Positions 53,052-62,042 of a DNA stretch of 64,000 bases are shown one piece after another; position 1 is the first letter of the stretch; every line of letters starts with the position of its first letter. The notes under the pieces are model-generated. The model saw only the letters and a list, made by a program, of their open reading frames with translations, was not told the DNA's origin and searched no databases. This DNA is from Pseudahrensia aquimaris (GTDB lineage Bacteria; Pseudomonadota; Alphaproteobacteria; Rhizobiales; Rhizobiaceae): positions 62,001 through 126,000 of the forward strand of contig NZ_JBHTJV010000010.1 in NCBI RefSeq assembly GCF_042676045.1, in the 5' to 3' direction. Made by a program: the position numbers and the translations under genes.

Positions 53052-54079
53052 AAGCAATCGTCATCCACGCCGCTCACGATTTGAAAATCGAGGACCAAGA
53101 AGCGGCAGTTCCCGCCGACGGTGAAGTTGCTGTTGCCATCGGCTCCGGCGGCATTTGCGGTTCTGACCTTCACTATTATCACCAAGGCGGTTTCGGCACG
53201 GTGCGGTTGAAAGAGCCAATGATTCTTGGTCACGAAGTTGCAGGCACGATAACCGCTCTTGGCGCAGGTGTGTCCGCCTTGGCGGTGGGAGATCGTGTTG
53301 CGGTCTCGCCGAGCTGCCCCTGCGGGTCTTGTAAATATTGCGATCGCCAGCTTTTCAATCACTGCCTCAATATGCGCTTCTACGGCAGCGCCATGCCGTT
53401 TCCGCACATCCAAGGGGCGTTTCGTCAAAATCTCATCGCGCTCGCCAGCCAATGCCACAAGCTGGATGACGACACGCCAACTTCTCACGGAGCGGTGGCC
53501 GAGCCATTGGCAGTCACGCTTCACGCCTGCAATCGAGCAGGGGATATGCACGGCAAGAGCGTGCTCGTTACGGGCTGCGGCCCTATCGGCGCCCTCGCCA
53601 TTCTGGCCGCCCGCCATAAAGGGGCGGCAAAAATCACCGCAACTGATATTGAAGATACGGCTCTCGACCGCGCCAATGCACTGGGCGCAGATGCCGTCAT
53701 CAACACCCGAACCAACCTTGAGGCTTTGGAGCCCTTGAAAGCCGGGAAGGGCACCTTCGATGTGATGCTGGAAGCCTCTGGCAGCGAAATTGCATTGCGC
53801 CAAGGGTTGGATGTGTTGCGTCCGCGCGGGGTGCTGGTGCAATTGGGCTTGGGCGGAGACATCTCGATCCCGCAGAACACCATCGTAGCCAAAGAAATCG
53901 ACCTGCGCGGGACGTTTCGTTTTCATGAGGAGTTCAGCGAGGCAGTGACAGCCATCAATTCTGGCGCAATCGACGTCGCCTCGCTTATCACCCATGAATT
54001 TGTGCTGGAAGACGCGGTCGCCGCCTTCGAAATGGCGTCGGACCGTTCGCAGGCAATGAAAGTCCAAATCAAGTTCTGA
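53048..54079 (+). CDS. idnD: L-idonate 5-dehydrogenase (zinc alcohol dehydrogenase family)
   Basis: The 343-residue medium-chain dehydrogenase has catalytic zinc ligands in ICGSDLHYYH and LGHEVAG. The structural zinc site reads CPCGSCKYCDRQLFNHC, and the NAD domain has TGCGPIGALAILAA. The length and operon position beside gluconate 5-dehydrogenase and gluconokinase match L-idonate dehydrogenases. Other polyol dehydrogenase activities remain possible. Translation is coupled to gntK by the ATGA overlap. Confidence 0.86.
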   Translation: MKAIVIHAAHDLKIEDQEAAVPADGEVAVAIGSGGICGSDLHYYHQGGFGTVRLKEPMILGHEVAGTITALGAGVSALAVGDRVAVSPSCPCGSCKYCDRQLFNHCLNMRFYGSAMPFPHIQGAFRQNLIALASQCHKLDDDTPTSHGAVAEPLAVTLHACNRAGDMHGKSVLVTGCGPIGALAILAARHKGAAKITATDIEDTALDRANALGADAVINTRTNLEALEPLKAGKGTFDVMLEASGSEIALRQGLDVLRPRGVLVQLGLGGDISIPQNTIVAKEIDLRGTFRFHEEFSEAVTAINSGAIDVASLITHEFVLEDAVAAFEMASDRSQAMKVQIKF

Positions 54080-54088
54080 GAGGTAAAG

Positions 54089-55192
54089 ATGGCAGCAATC
54101 GCCAAAGTCAAAACCCAGCATTTCAACGTGCCGCTATCAGAGGTTCTGGTAGACGCAAAGCATGGCGACCACACGCACTTCGAGTTGGTCACCGTCACGA
54201 TTACTGATGCCGATGGCAAGGAAGGCACGGGTTACACCTATACCGGCGGGAAGGGCGGCCGCGCTATCGAAGCGATGGTGAATCATGACCTTGCGCCGAT
54301 GTTAATAGGCCGAGAGGCTGACGAAGTTGAGACGCTGTACGACGCGATGCAGTGGCACATTCACTATGTCGGTCGCGGCGGCATCGCTTCGTTCGCGATT
54401 TCAGCGGTCGATATTGCCTTGTGGGATATCCGTGGTCGCAAGTTGGGCCAGCCACTTTGGCAAATGGCAGGCGGCGAGGGCAAAACCTGCAAAGCCTATT
54501 GTGGCGGCATTGATTTGGGATTCAGTCTACCCAAATTACTGGAAAGCATCCGCTCTTACCTCGGTCGCGGCTTCAACGCCGTCAAAATCAAAATCGGTCA
54601 ACCGATGTTGGCGCAGGATATTGAAAGAATAGCGGCGGTGCGTGATATGATCGGACCGGACGTTACTTTCATGGTCGATGCCAATTATTCCATGAGCGTC
54701 AAACAAGCCATCGAAGCCGCCAAAGCCTTTGAGCAATACGACATTACATGGTTCGAGGAGCCAACGATCCCGGACGATTACATTGGCTATGGCACCATCG
54801 CCGACGCAACGGGCATGCCGCTGGCCATGGGCGAAAACCTGCACACGATCCACGAATTCGAATATGCGTTCGAGCGTGCCAAACTCTCCTACATCCAGCC
54901 AGATGCCTCTAATTGCGGTGGAATTACTGGCTGGCTACAGGTGGCTGAGCTATCGCGCCAATACGACATTCCTGTTTGCTCCCACGGCATGCAGGAGCTT
55001 CATGTAAGCCTCGTGTCGGGGCAAACCAACGGCGGTTGGTTGGAAGTTCATTCGTTTCCAATAGACGAATACACCAAACGCCCGCTGGTCGTTAAAGACC
55101 ACCGCGCCGTTGCGCCGGATACACCCGGGACAGGGGTGGAGTTTGATTGGGCTAAGCTGGAAGCGGCCTGCGAGCGAAGCGGTGGCGCCTAA
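54089..55192 (+). CDS. Mandelate-racemase-subgroup enolase-superfamily enzyme (talarate/galactarate dehydratase-like)
   Basis: The 367-residue protein has AVKIKIG (KxK), FMVDANY, TWFEEP and AMGENLHT metal-site residues, and CSHGMQELH containing the catalytic His of the mandelate racemase subgroup. It closely resembles sugar-acid dehydratases such as L-talarate/galactarate dehydratase. The product would be a 2-keto-3-deoxy acid. It ends the rightward operon and overlaps the convergent mscS gene by 4 bp. Precise stereochemistry cannot be told. Confidence 0.82.
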   Translation: MAAIAKVKTQHFNVPLSEVLVDAKHGDHTHFELVTVTITDADGKEGTGYTYTGGKGGRAIEAMVNHDLAPMLIGREADEVETLYDAMQWHIHYVGRGGIASFAISAVDIALWDIRGRKLGQPLWQMAGGEGKTCKAYCGGIDLGFSLPKLLESIRSYLGRGFNAVKIKIGQPMLAQDIERIAAVRDMIGPDVTFMVDANYSMSVKQAIEAAKAFEQYDITWFEEPTIPDDYIGYGTIADATGMPLAMGENLHTIHEFEYAFERAKLSYIQPDASNCGGITGWLQVAELSRQYDIPVCSHGMQELHVSLVSGQTNGGWLEVHSFPIDEYTKRPLVVKDHRAVAPDTPGTGVEFDWAKLEAACERSGGA

Positions 55193-57627
55193 GCCTCGTC
55201 TTCAGCCTTCTTGCGGCGCGGGGCGGGTTTTGGCTTTTTCGTAGGCGGCTTGCCACCCAGCGATTTTACCACATCGTCGTCTATCGAACGGATGTTCAAA
55301 TCGCGTTGCGGGAACGGAATTTCGATTTCATGCTCGCCAAAAATCTCGCAAATATCAAAAAGCATCTCGCTTCGGATGATCGGAAATTGTGTCCAGTCCC
55401 GCAAATGCACGCGCAACTCGAAGTCTACCGAGCTTTCACCAAAACCTACAAAGTTCACGAATGGTGCAGGTTCTTTCATCACTTCAGGCGGCCTGCTGCC
55501 AACTTCCAGAAGTAACTCGCGCACCAACTTGTAATCGGTGCCGTAAGCCACGCCGATTGCGATATCGATGCGCCCGTTCTTCATCTTGTGGGTCCAGTTG
55601 CCTACCGATGAGTTGATCAGTTCGGAATTGGGAACGATGACCGACATTCTATGAATCGTCTCAAGCTCGGTTGCGCGCACACTAATTTTTTTGATCGTGC
55701 CGGTGTGGCTGCCCGTCTCAATGAAATCTCCAACTTTGATGGGCCGCTCGACCAATAGGATCAGACCGGACACAAAGTTGCTCACGACGTTCTGCAGGCC
55801 AAAACCGATGCCCAGGGAAAGCGCACCGGCAACAATTGCGAGGCTCGCGAGATTGAAACCAGCAGCGGTTACGCCCATCAGGCATGCAATGGCGATGCCG
55901 GTATACCCTACGCCCGTGGTGATTGAGTTTCGCACGCCGATATCGGCCCGTGTGCGCGACAGAACCGAGCGCGAAAGCCAGCGCTGAAACAGCCGTGTTA
56001 TGAAGAAAATCAGCACGAAAACGCCGATGCCAAAAAGAATGTTGCCAAGCGAAAACGTGAAGGAACCAATGCTGAAGCCAAAGAAGAGCTGTTTCACAAA
56101 GGTCCAAATATCGTCGATCCGCGACCCCCATTGCATTGCGAGAGCAGGAATGCCGACAAGCAACGTGACTGCCATCATCGAAAGGCTAATGAGCAGTCCG
56201 TATTGATCCATCCGGTCTGCTAAGACACCGCGATGCGTCGCCAGCCAGTGGCCAAAGCGGGTGTTGGCGAAATTGCCTGGCTCTCCCAATTCGCGGCTTG
56301 CTGAAATGCCTATATAGATGGTCACCACAATCGCGCCCGAGATAACGATCTGCTGCGCTATAAAGCGCGATAGGCCGATATAGCCAGAAAGCGCAACGCT
56401 AAAGATTGTCAATGAGATGAGTAAGATCGGCACCCTCAGCCAGCGCGGAATGGCACGCTGCGCAACGTCTTTATCTTTGCGAACCAGCATGAGTGCCAGC
56501 AAAATCAGCCCGATAAGCATCGCTGCAATGAAGCTGTTGACCAGAGTAACGGTCAATTGCGCACTAACTGCAGTTGCAAGACTGGACACAACGTAATCCA
56601 AAACTTGAACGGCCGCTAAAATAACGATCAAAAAGCTGATGCGTGATGCTGCATGGCTGGAAAAGGGCACCAGCCGCATCTTGTCGCTATCCGGCGAGAA
56701 CACTGCCGAGGCTAACGCCACAATGAAGAAATAAGAGACAGTCGCCAGCATGATTGGGGTCAAAATGCGCCCTACGGTCGCCGGATAGAGCTCAAACGCT
56801 GTCAGCACGCCGACGAATACAAACGCTGCAATACCCATAACCAAAGTCGGGATCAGTGTTTTGACCAGCGCATTGGAAAGCAGAAAAAGTTTTGAAGGAT
56901 ATTCCGGCATATCGTGGCGTATGACATTGCGCACGAACCACCGGAAACTCCCGGCGAGCGCAAATGCAAGAAAGGCCGCCAAAGCCAGCTTGCTGGGATT
57001 GCTGTTCAACAGACCGGTAAACCAGTTTGAAACGGTGTTCCAAACACGGAATGCAGCTTGGTCGATGTCGGAGCCAAGGGATGAAAAAGTCTCGGTAGAG
57101 ATGGGCGTGCGCTGGGTAAGTGCTTGTGCAAACGCTTCCCGCCTCAATTGGGCGATACGGTCGACATTGCGGCTAATGCGATTGAGCAGATCGTCACGCC
57201 GTGTGGTGAGAACCAGCAGTTCAGATCTCTCGTTCGTGAGCCGTTGGCGTTCCTCGCTGACGAGTTGATCTTCAGCAGAGCCGTCCTCGGGCGGCGCACC
57301 AATCTTTGTGATGGCCTCATTGAGCTGGCTCAGCCGATCTTGAACGGGCTTCATGACCCCATCAATAGCCGGCCGTTGGTCGAGCAACTTGCTGCGCGCG
57401 CCGATCAAGGTGTCGTCATCGCCTTCCGCGGAATTAATCACACGTTCTATGAAATCAGTAGTGCGGTTTAACTGCTCAAGCTGCTCGGGCACCGTTTCTA
57501 CCAACGGTGCTTCGGTTTGCGCGTATGCAGGCGAAAAAGTCATTGCGAGCGCAATGAGGGCGATTCCAATTGCGGCCGCATAGTGCGAAGCGAACCAAAA
57601 AGTGGAACGACGGAAAGGGGTGTTCAT
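55189..57627 (-). CDS. Large MscS-family mechanosensitive channel with DUF3772-type periplasmic domain
   Basis: The 812-residue protein starts with a signal peptide (AIGIALIALAMTFSPAYAQ). A periplasmic helical region to about residue 190 resembles DUF3772, then about eleven membrane segments follow. The MscS pore and beta domain contain QNVVSNFVSGLILLVERPI and IVPNSELINSSVGNWTH. The C terminus is basic (PPTKKPKPAPRRKK), probably cytoplasmic. It releases solutes on osmotic downshock. The start was placed at the Met before the signal peptide, well inside an upstream open stretch. Confidence 0.88.
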   Translation of the reverse strand: MNTPFRRSTFWFASHYAAAIGIALIALAMTFSPAYAQTEAPLVETVPEQLEQLNRTTDFIERVINSAEGDDDTLIGARSKLLDQRPAIDGVMKPVQDRLSQLNEAITKIGAPPEDGSAEDQLVSEERQRLTNERSELLVLTTRRDDLLNRISRNVDRIAQLRREAFAQALTQRTPISTETFSSLGSDIDQAAFRVWNTVSNWFTGLLNSNPSKLALAAFLAFALAGSFRWFVRNVIRHDMPEYPSKLFLLSNALVKTLIPTLVMGIAAFVFVGVLTAFELYPATVGRILTPIMLATVSYFFIVALASAVFSPDSDKMRLVPFSSHAASRISFLIVILAAVQVLDYVVSSLATAVSAQLTVTLVNSFIAAMLIGLILLALMLVRKDKDVAQRAIPRWLRVPILLISLTIFSVALSGYIGLSRFIAQQIVISGAIVVTIYIGISASRELGEPGNFANTRFGHWLATHRGVLADRMDQYGLLISLSMMAVTLLVGIPALAMQWGSRIDDIWTFVKQLFFGFSIGSFTFSLGNILFGIGVFVLIFFITRLFQRWLSRSVLSRTRADIGVRNSITTGVGYTGIAIACLMGVTAAGFNLASLAIVAGALSLGIGFGLQNVVSNFVSGLILLVERPIKVGDFIETGSHTGTIKKISVRATELETIHRMSVIVPNSELINSSVGNWTHKMKNGRIDIAIGVAYGTDYKLVRELLLEVGSRPPEVMKEPAPFVNFVGFGESSVDFELRVHLRDWTQFPIIRSEMLFDICEIFGEHEIEIPFPQRDLNIRSIDDDVVKSLGGKPPTKKPKPAPRRKKAEDEA

Positions 57628-57742
57628 CAGACCGGCGCTCTTCGCTGTAGGCGCAGGATGCGCCAATTGTTGAAATTGCTCATTGTCGATTTGGAAAATG
57701 CCACAAGCACCACGAAAACAAAACAGATGTACACATAAGTTC

Positions 57743-57776
57743 AGAGCCGCCAATTGGTTCCCCAAAAGGCGGCTCT
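57743..57776. terminator. Hairpin between the small secreted protein gene and mscS
   Basis: A perfect 9-bp stem (AGAGCCGCC / GGCGGCTCT) encloses an inner TTGG/CCAA pairing. It lies 28 bp past the stop of the small secreted protein gene and well before the mscS start. No run of T follows on the leftward strand, so it could be a weak terminator or an mRNA-stability element. Confidence 0.5.
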
Positions 57777-57803
57777 CGCATCCGGCTTTGCGAAGCCGAG
57801 GGT

Positions 57804-58121
57804 TTATTGTGTCGCGACAGACTTCAACTTGTCTTCAATTGCAGTCGTGATTTTGGATGCCTTGGCGAAATCCGCTTCCGTGCAGGCAGATTTTGCCTGA
57901 TCCGCAAGGCTTACCAGCATGTTCAGATCTTCAGCCGAAAGGGTTGCCCTTACGATAGCCTTCTCCGACGCAGCAACCGCCGTGTTACATCCATCAGCGT
58001 CCGTAATATTGGCAGCAAGAGCCGGTGTGGCGCTGAAGCCAACGATAGCAGCAACGGCAATGGCTGCCATGCTGTAGCGAGAGTTGCGGACGAGACGGGT
58101 CTGATTTTCAAAGATCGACAT
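57804..58121 (-). CDS. Small secreted protein of unknown function
   Basis: The 105-residue precursor has a signal peptide (MAAIAVAAIVGFSATPALA, cut near ALA-AN) and a mature helical domain of about 65 residues with two cysteines (DGCNTAV and AKSACTEA) that could form one disulfide. The start at 58121 is preceded by GGAAAGGAATTCC. I recognise no family. The pattern is like small periplasmic proteins of alphaproteobacteria. It stands alone between ferredoxin reductase and mscS. Confidence 0.75.
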   Translation of the reverse strand: MSIFENQTRLVRNSRYSMAAIAVAAIVGFSATPALAANITDADGCNTAVAASEKAIVRATLSAEDLNMLVSLADQAKSACTEADFAKASKITTAIEDKLKSVATQ

Positions 58122-58284
58122 AGGAATTCCTTTCCTGCCGACGCACAGTGCATCGGCCAAACTTCCGGCTGCATACTTGGTACGAGCCGATGGGTAATTC
58201 AATGGTATATTTCACCTGAACGGAGCCTGAACAGGCTTTGCGATGGTCCGCTAGGTTGAAATTTTATAGCTTGTTTACAGGATC

Positions 58285-59103
58285 TTATCCCACAAATGCT
58301 TTTTCTAAAACAAATGTGTTTGGCATTGAATTGGAGCCCTCTACCAGCCCTGCCTCTTCGCAAATGGCTTTGATGTCCAGATTGAGAGCCATCGAACCAC
58401 AAATCATCACCCGATCATCGGGCCCCAATGGTGGTACGCCAAGGTCACGGGCAACGTCGCCGTTTTGCAACAGCGTGGTGATCCGCCCCATCTTTGGCGA
58501 TTCCTCGCGGGTGGTTGTTGGATAGTAGAGCAGTTTACCTTCGCATTCCTCTCCAACAAGCGGGTCATTCTTGACCCGTTCGATAAGGTCGGCCCCGTAA
58601 GCCAGCTCAGCGACGTCTCGGGTTGTGTGGGTAAGAATGACCGTGTCAAAGCGCTCATACATCTCCGGTTCGCGCAACAGCGAGGCGAAGGGCGCAATAC
58701 CCGTGCCAGTGGCAATCAGATAGCAACGTTTGCCGGGCAATAAGGCGTCCAGCACGAGCGTCCCCGTGGGCTTGGGTTTAACGATCACTTGATCGCCAAC
58801 CTTAATGTGTTGAAGCCGTGAGGTGAGAGGGCCGTCCGGCACCTTGATTGAATAGAATTCCAGCTCTTCGTCCCATGCGGGAGAGGCAATCGAATAGGCA
58901 CGCAAGAGCGGACGTCCATTATCGCCGACCAAGCCCAGCATCACGAATTCGCCAGAGCGAAAGCGCAGGCTTTTGGGTCGCGTGACCCGAAACGAGAAAA
59001 GCCGGTCAGTCCAATGGCGCACATCCGTTACGATTTGCGCGTCGGGATGCATTAATTCTGGTGTGGTGCTTGGAGAGGAGGTGTCGATGGTCGTGTCGCT
59101 CAT
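58285..59103 (-). CDS. fpr: Ferredoxin-NADP(+) reductase
   Basis: The 272-residue flavoprotein has the FAD motif RAYSIAS and the NADP motif GTGIAPFASLLR, and ends with FVLEKAFVG, the aromatic-free C-terminal tail found in bacterial Fpr proteins. The length is slightly above the usual 257. The start at 59103 was chosen for the MSDTTIDTS beginning. It transfers electrons between NADPH and ferredoxin or flavodoxin. It is divergent to deoA. Confidence 0.9.
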   Translation of the reverse strand: MSDTTIDTSSPSTTPELMHPDAQIVTDVRHWTDRLFSFRVTRPKSLRFRSGEFVMLGLVGDNGRPLLRAYSIASPAWDEELEFYSIKVPDGPLTSRLQHIKVGDQVIVKPKPTGTLVLDALLPGKRCYLIATGTGIAPFASLLREPEMYERFDTVILTHTTRDVAELAYGADLIERVKNDPLVGEECEGKLLYYPTTTREESPKMGRITTLLQNGDVARDLGVPPLGPDDRVMICGSMALNLDIKAICEEAGLVEGSNSMPNTFVLEKAFVG

Positions 59104-59279
59104 GTATCGTCCATATTCCGGCAAGGCGCAGGCTGGCTTCTTGGTCCAATTGTGCAATGCCCCCAGTTCAATGTCCATTCAGCATGTCGCAAACAAATGT
59201 CAAATTCCATGACAGCTGCGCAAAAGCTTTCCCTTTCACACCGCCTGCTCGACATGCCACATTGGTGCAACTGATTTGC

Positions 59280-60638
59280 ATGAAACCGGAATGCCTGCCC
59301 GTGAGCGCCAAACGCCTTCCTCAAGAAACCATACGACGCAAGCGCGATGGTGAGCACCTCTCCGCCGAAGAGATCGCTGATTTTGTGTCGGGCATTACAG
59401 ATGGTTCGATTACCGAGGGCCAAATCGCAGCACTCGCGATGGCAACTTTCTTCAAAGGCATGAAGCGCGATGAAGCTGTCGCCCTGACGCTCGCCATGCG
59501 CGATTCCGGCACGGTTTTGGATTGGTCAGACCTCGATGGGCCTGTCTTGGACAAGCACTCCACAGGCGGCGTGGGCGACAACGTCTCGCTGATGCTCGCG
59601 CCTGCAGTGGCGGCTTGCGGCGGTTTTGTACCCATGATTTCCGGGCGGGGACTTGGGCACACCGGCGGCACGCTCGACAAATTTGATTCCATTCCCGGCT
59701 ACACAACTCAGCCCGACAACGCGCTCTTCCGGAAAGTCACTAAGCAAGTTGGTTGCGCCATCATCGGCCAAACCGGCGACCTTGCCCCTGCCGACAAGCG
59801 TTTTTATGGCATCCGCGATGTAACAGCGACGGTTGAATCAGTGCCACTCATTACGGCTTCTATCTTGTCCAAAAAGTTGGCTGCCGGACTGCAAGGTTTG
59901 GTGCTGGATGTGAAATGCGGCAACGGCGCTTTCATGGATGATTTGGAGAAGGCGCGAGAATTGGCGCGCTCGCTCGTGGCTGTGGCCAACGGTGCGGGGC
60001 TTGCCACCAACGCCGTGCTGACCGACATGAACCAACCGTTAGCCACAGCAGCGGGGAACGCGGTTGAAGTTCAAAACGCCATCGACTTTCTCACGGGACG
60101 GCATGTTGACACCCGCCTGTGGGATGTGTCCGTGGAAACTTGCGCCTCCATGCTGGTGAGCGGCTCCTTGGCGGCTGATATTGAAGAAGGACGTGAGAAA
60201 ATCTCCCAAGCCTTGTCTAGCGGTGCGGCAGCGGAAAAATTTGCTCGCATGGTCGCGGAACTGGGCGGACCGCGAGACATTCTGGAAAAGCCTGAAGTGC
60301 ATCTTGAGAAAGCACCGATTGTACGTGCGGTCACAGCTGAACAAACCGGTAGCGTGACTGCAGTAAACACCCGTGCAGTCGGCATCGCTGTGGTCAGCCT
60401 CGGTGGCGGGCGTATTCGTGCTGCCGATCCTGTCGATCCAGCAGTAGGCTTCACCGATCTTGCGTTGGTGGGTGACGCCGTTGAAGCCGACGACCCTATC
60501 GCGATGGTTCATGCGCGAACGGACGCGGACGCCGATGCTGCGATTGCTGCGCTGCGGGCTGCGTACCAGATTGGCAGTGCCCGGGATGTGGTGGATGCGT
60601 CCGTGATTATCGAGCGGGTGTCGTCCCATGATGTTTAA
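59280..60638 (+). CDS. deoA: Thymidine phosphorylase
   Basis: The 452-residue enzyme has the family signature DKHSTGGVGDNVSL, then GRGLGHTGGTLDKFDSIPG, and the C-terminal domain with AVVSLGGGRIRAADP. It cleaves thymidine or deoxyuridine with phosphate to deoxyribose 1-phosphate and the base. A GTG at 59301 is an equally plausible start, giving an N terminus (SAKRLPQETIRRKRDG) closer to Escherichia coli DeoA. It is followed after 15 bp by the GIY-YIG gene in the same direction. Confidence 0.93.
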   Translation: MKPECLPVSAKRLPQETIRRKRDGEHLSAEEIADFVSGITDGSITEGQIAALAMATFFKGMKRDEAVALTLAMRDSGTVLDWSDLDGPVLDKHSTGGVGDNVSLMLAPAVAACGGFVPMISGRGLGHTGGTLDKFDSIPGYTTQPDNALFRKVTKQVGCAIIGQTGDLAPADKRFYGIRDVTATVESVPLITASILSKKLAAGLQGLVLDVKCGNGAFMDDLEKARELARSLVAVANGAGLATNAVLTDMNQPLATAAGNAVEVQNAIDFLTGRHVDTRLWDVSVETCASMLVSGSLAADIEEGREKISQALSSGAAAEKFARMVAELGGPRDILEKPEVHLEKAPIVRAVTAEQTGSVTAVNTRAVGIAVVSLGGGRIRAADPVDPAVGFTDLALVGDAVEADDPIAMVHARTDADADAAIAALRAAYQIGSARDVVDASVIIERVSSHDV

Positions 60639-60653
60639 GCGTCTGTTCTAAAG

Positions 60654-61262
60654 ATGGAACACCGTAAATACGCTGTGCGGCCCTTCGCAAAGCTGCCTGG
60701 CTTAAACTACGCCCATGCCCAACCGTTCCGAAACTGGCCAGATAACATCATCACATCAGCGATTGGCGGTTGGCTGAAAGAGAACCCGCCGGGTTTGGAA
60801 CTCGCGACGCTTGCGTTGGATGAACTGCAGCGCCGAGGAAAGGATCTCAACGCCGGTATGCGTTTTGCCGAAGCGGGGTTGGAGCCGATCCCCTGGCTTG
60901 CGGAAGCTGGAGCCAAGGTGCGGGAGGTCTTCACTTCCGAAGTGTTGTCGACCCAAAAGCAAGGCGCATTACGAGGCTCGGTCTACGTTATGTTGCGTGG
61001 CGGGTATACGGCGGAAAACGGTTGGTATGGATGCTATGTCGGATCCACAAAGAAATCGCCTGCCCGCCGCTGCACCGAACACCGCAAATGCATCCGCGCT
61101 GGCCGTGGCCTGCCAACCCACGGCATAGAGCCGCTCTGGTCGCTCTTCGATTTCATCAACCCCGTGCCCGTCAAGCGCGATGTGCTTATGGAATGGGAAA
61201 CCCGTCTGCACGAAGCGTTGGCCCCAGTTGTGCCGAAGGTGACGGGTGATGTGGCCTTTTAG
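60654..61262 (+). CDS. GIY-YIG-fold protein with extra N-terminal domain
   Basis: The 202-residue protein has, in residues 109-145, SVYVML...YGCYVGST and RRCTEH, matching the GIY-YIG nuclease core (the two YxG-type motifs, Arg and His). A possible catalytic Glu follows at 182 (WETRLHEAL). The first 100 residues form a helical domain I cannot assign. It is probably co-transcribed with deoA. Function is unknown: a nuclease, or a diverged DNA-binding protein. It converges on the S24 gene with a 4-bp gap. Confidence 0.7.
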   Translation: MEHRKYAVRPFAKLPGLNYAHAQPFRNWPDNIITSAIGGWLKENPPGLELATLALDELQRRGKDLNAGMRFAEAGLEPIPWLAEAGAKVREVFTSEVLSTQKQGALRGSVYVMLRGGYTAENGWYGCYVGSTKKSPARRCTEHRKCIRAGRGLPTHGIEPLWSLFDFINPVPVKRDVLMEWETRLHEALAPVVPKVTGDVAF

Positions 61263-61266
61263 GCGG

Positions 61267-61953
61267 TTACTGGCTGGCCCAAACGATACGCGCTACCCAT
61301 TCAACATCGCTCATGTCCAACACCCGCTTCGGATGGGCCGGATTGAGACTGTCCAGCTCAATTGTCTTAACTGTCTTGCGCGCCAAGACCTTCGCCATGA
61401 CTTCGCCCTCAAGCGTTTTGACAACCACTCGGTCGCCTTTTCGAACCTTTTCGCCGGGCGAGACGATGATTGTGTCGCCATCGCGGTAAAGAGGCATCAT
61501 GCTGTCACCGGAAATTTCCAAAGCATAAATATTTTCCCCGTCCGGGCGGGGCAGGTTCACCTCGTCCCAACCTTGTCCGGAAGGATAACCACCGTCGTCA
61601 AAGTAACCGCCTGCGCCCGCTTCTGCCATACCGAGCAACGGCACTGAGGGGGGCAGGGAATAGACGGGTGGGGTGGTTGCCTGGGCGACCAAAGCTTTCA
61701 ACGCGTCCACCTTTGAGGGCACCGCGCCGTTAATAAGCGCGGTGAAGGTATCAATGTCGGTGTTGGTAGCCGCCATGATTTTCGACAGACTTTCCGTCGA
61801 TGGCCAGCGCAAACGACCATCCGCGCCTTCGCGTTTTGATTTGTTGAAGGTTGTTGGATCAAGCCCAGCCGTGCGCGCCAGACGTGAGACAGACATTTTG
61901 TTGCGCTCTGCAAGAGCATCGATAGCGGCCCAGACACGGGCATGTGAAAACAT
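61267..61953 (-). CDS. HTH-S24 peptidase (LexA/CI-like) repressor
   Basis: The 228-residue protein has an N-terminal HTH (MSVSRLARTAGLDPTTFNKS) and a C-terminal S24 autopeptidase domain, with Ser 151 in SGDSMMP and Lys 188 in EVMAKVL. The Ser-Lys spacing of 37 matches LexA (119 and 156), and AEAGAGG before residue 117 supplies an Ala-Gly cleavage site. It could be inactivated by RecA during DNA damage. It resembles chromosomal repressors found outside prophages. Four TTATC half-sites lie just upstream. Confidence 0.86.
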   Translation of the reverse strand: MFSHARVWAAIDALAERNKMSVSRLARTAGLDPTTFNKSKREGADGRLRWPSTESLSKIMAATNTDIDTFTALINGAVPSKVDALKALVAQATTPPVYSLPPSVPLLGMAEAGAGGYFDDGGYPSGQGWDEVNLPRPDGENIYALEISGDSMMPLYRDGDTIIVSPGEKVRKGDRVVVKTLEGEVMAKVLARKTVKTIELDSLNPAHPKRVLDMSDVEWVARIVWASQ

Positions 61954-62042
61954 GGCGTGGATATCTTATCAACAGGAATATTTCCCTAGATAACCCTCTA
62001 GCCCCACTTTGTAAACGAGCGGGTTATCTGTCCCCCGTTTTA
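61954..62042. promoter_or_regulatory. S24 repressor upstream region with inverted TTATC half-sites
   Basis: Within this 89-bp gap lie TTATC at 61966-61970, its complement GATAA at 61989-61993 and TTATC at 62024-62028; a fourth copy at 62040-62044 runs into the next gene. The middle two form a perfect 9-bp inverted repeat AGATAACCC/GGGTTATCT (61988-62029, 24-bp spacer). This looks like an autorepressor operator set; a weak transcription terminator for the isomerase gene is the alternative. Confidence 0.5.

Noticed and set aside
52802..54121. Long 439-codon open frame on the minus strand antisense to idnD
   Set aside because: It has no recognisable motif and no ribosome-binding site, and covers the strongly supported zinc dehydrogenase gene; it is a codon-bias shadow.
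58224..58237. AGCCTG-AA-CAGGCT repeat between fpr and the small secreted protein gene, considered as a terminator
   Set aside because: The two-base loop cannot form a stable hairpin and no T run follows on the leftward strand.
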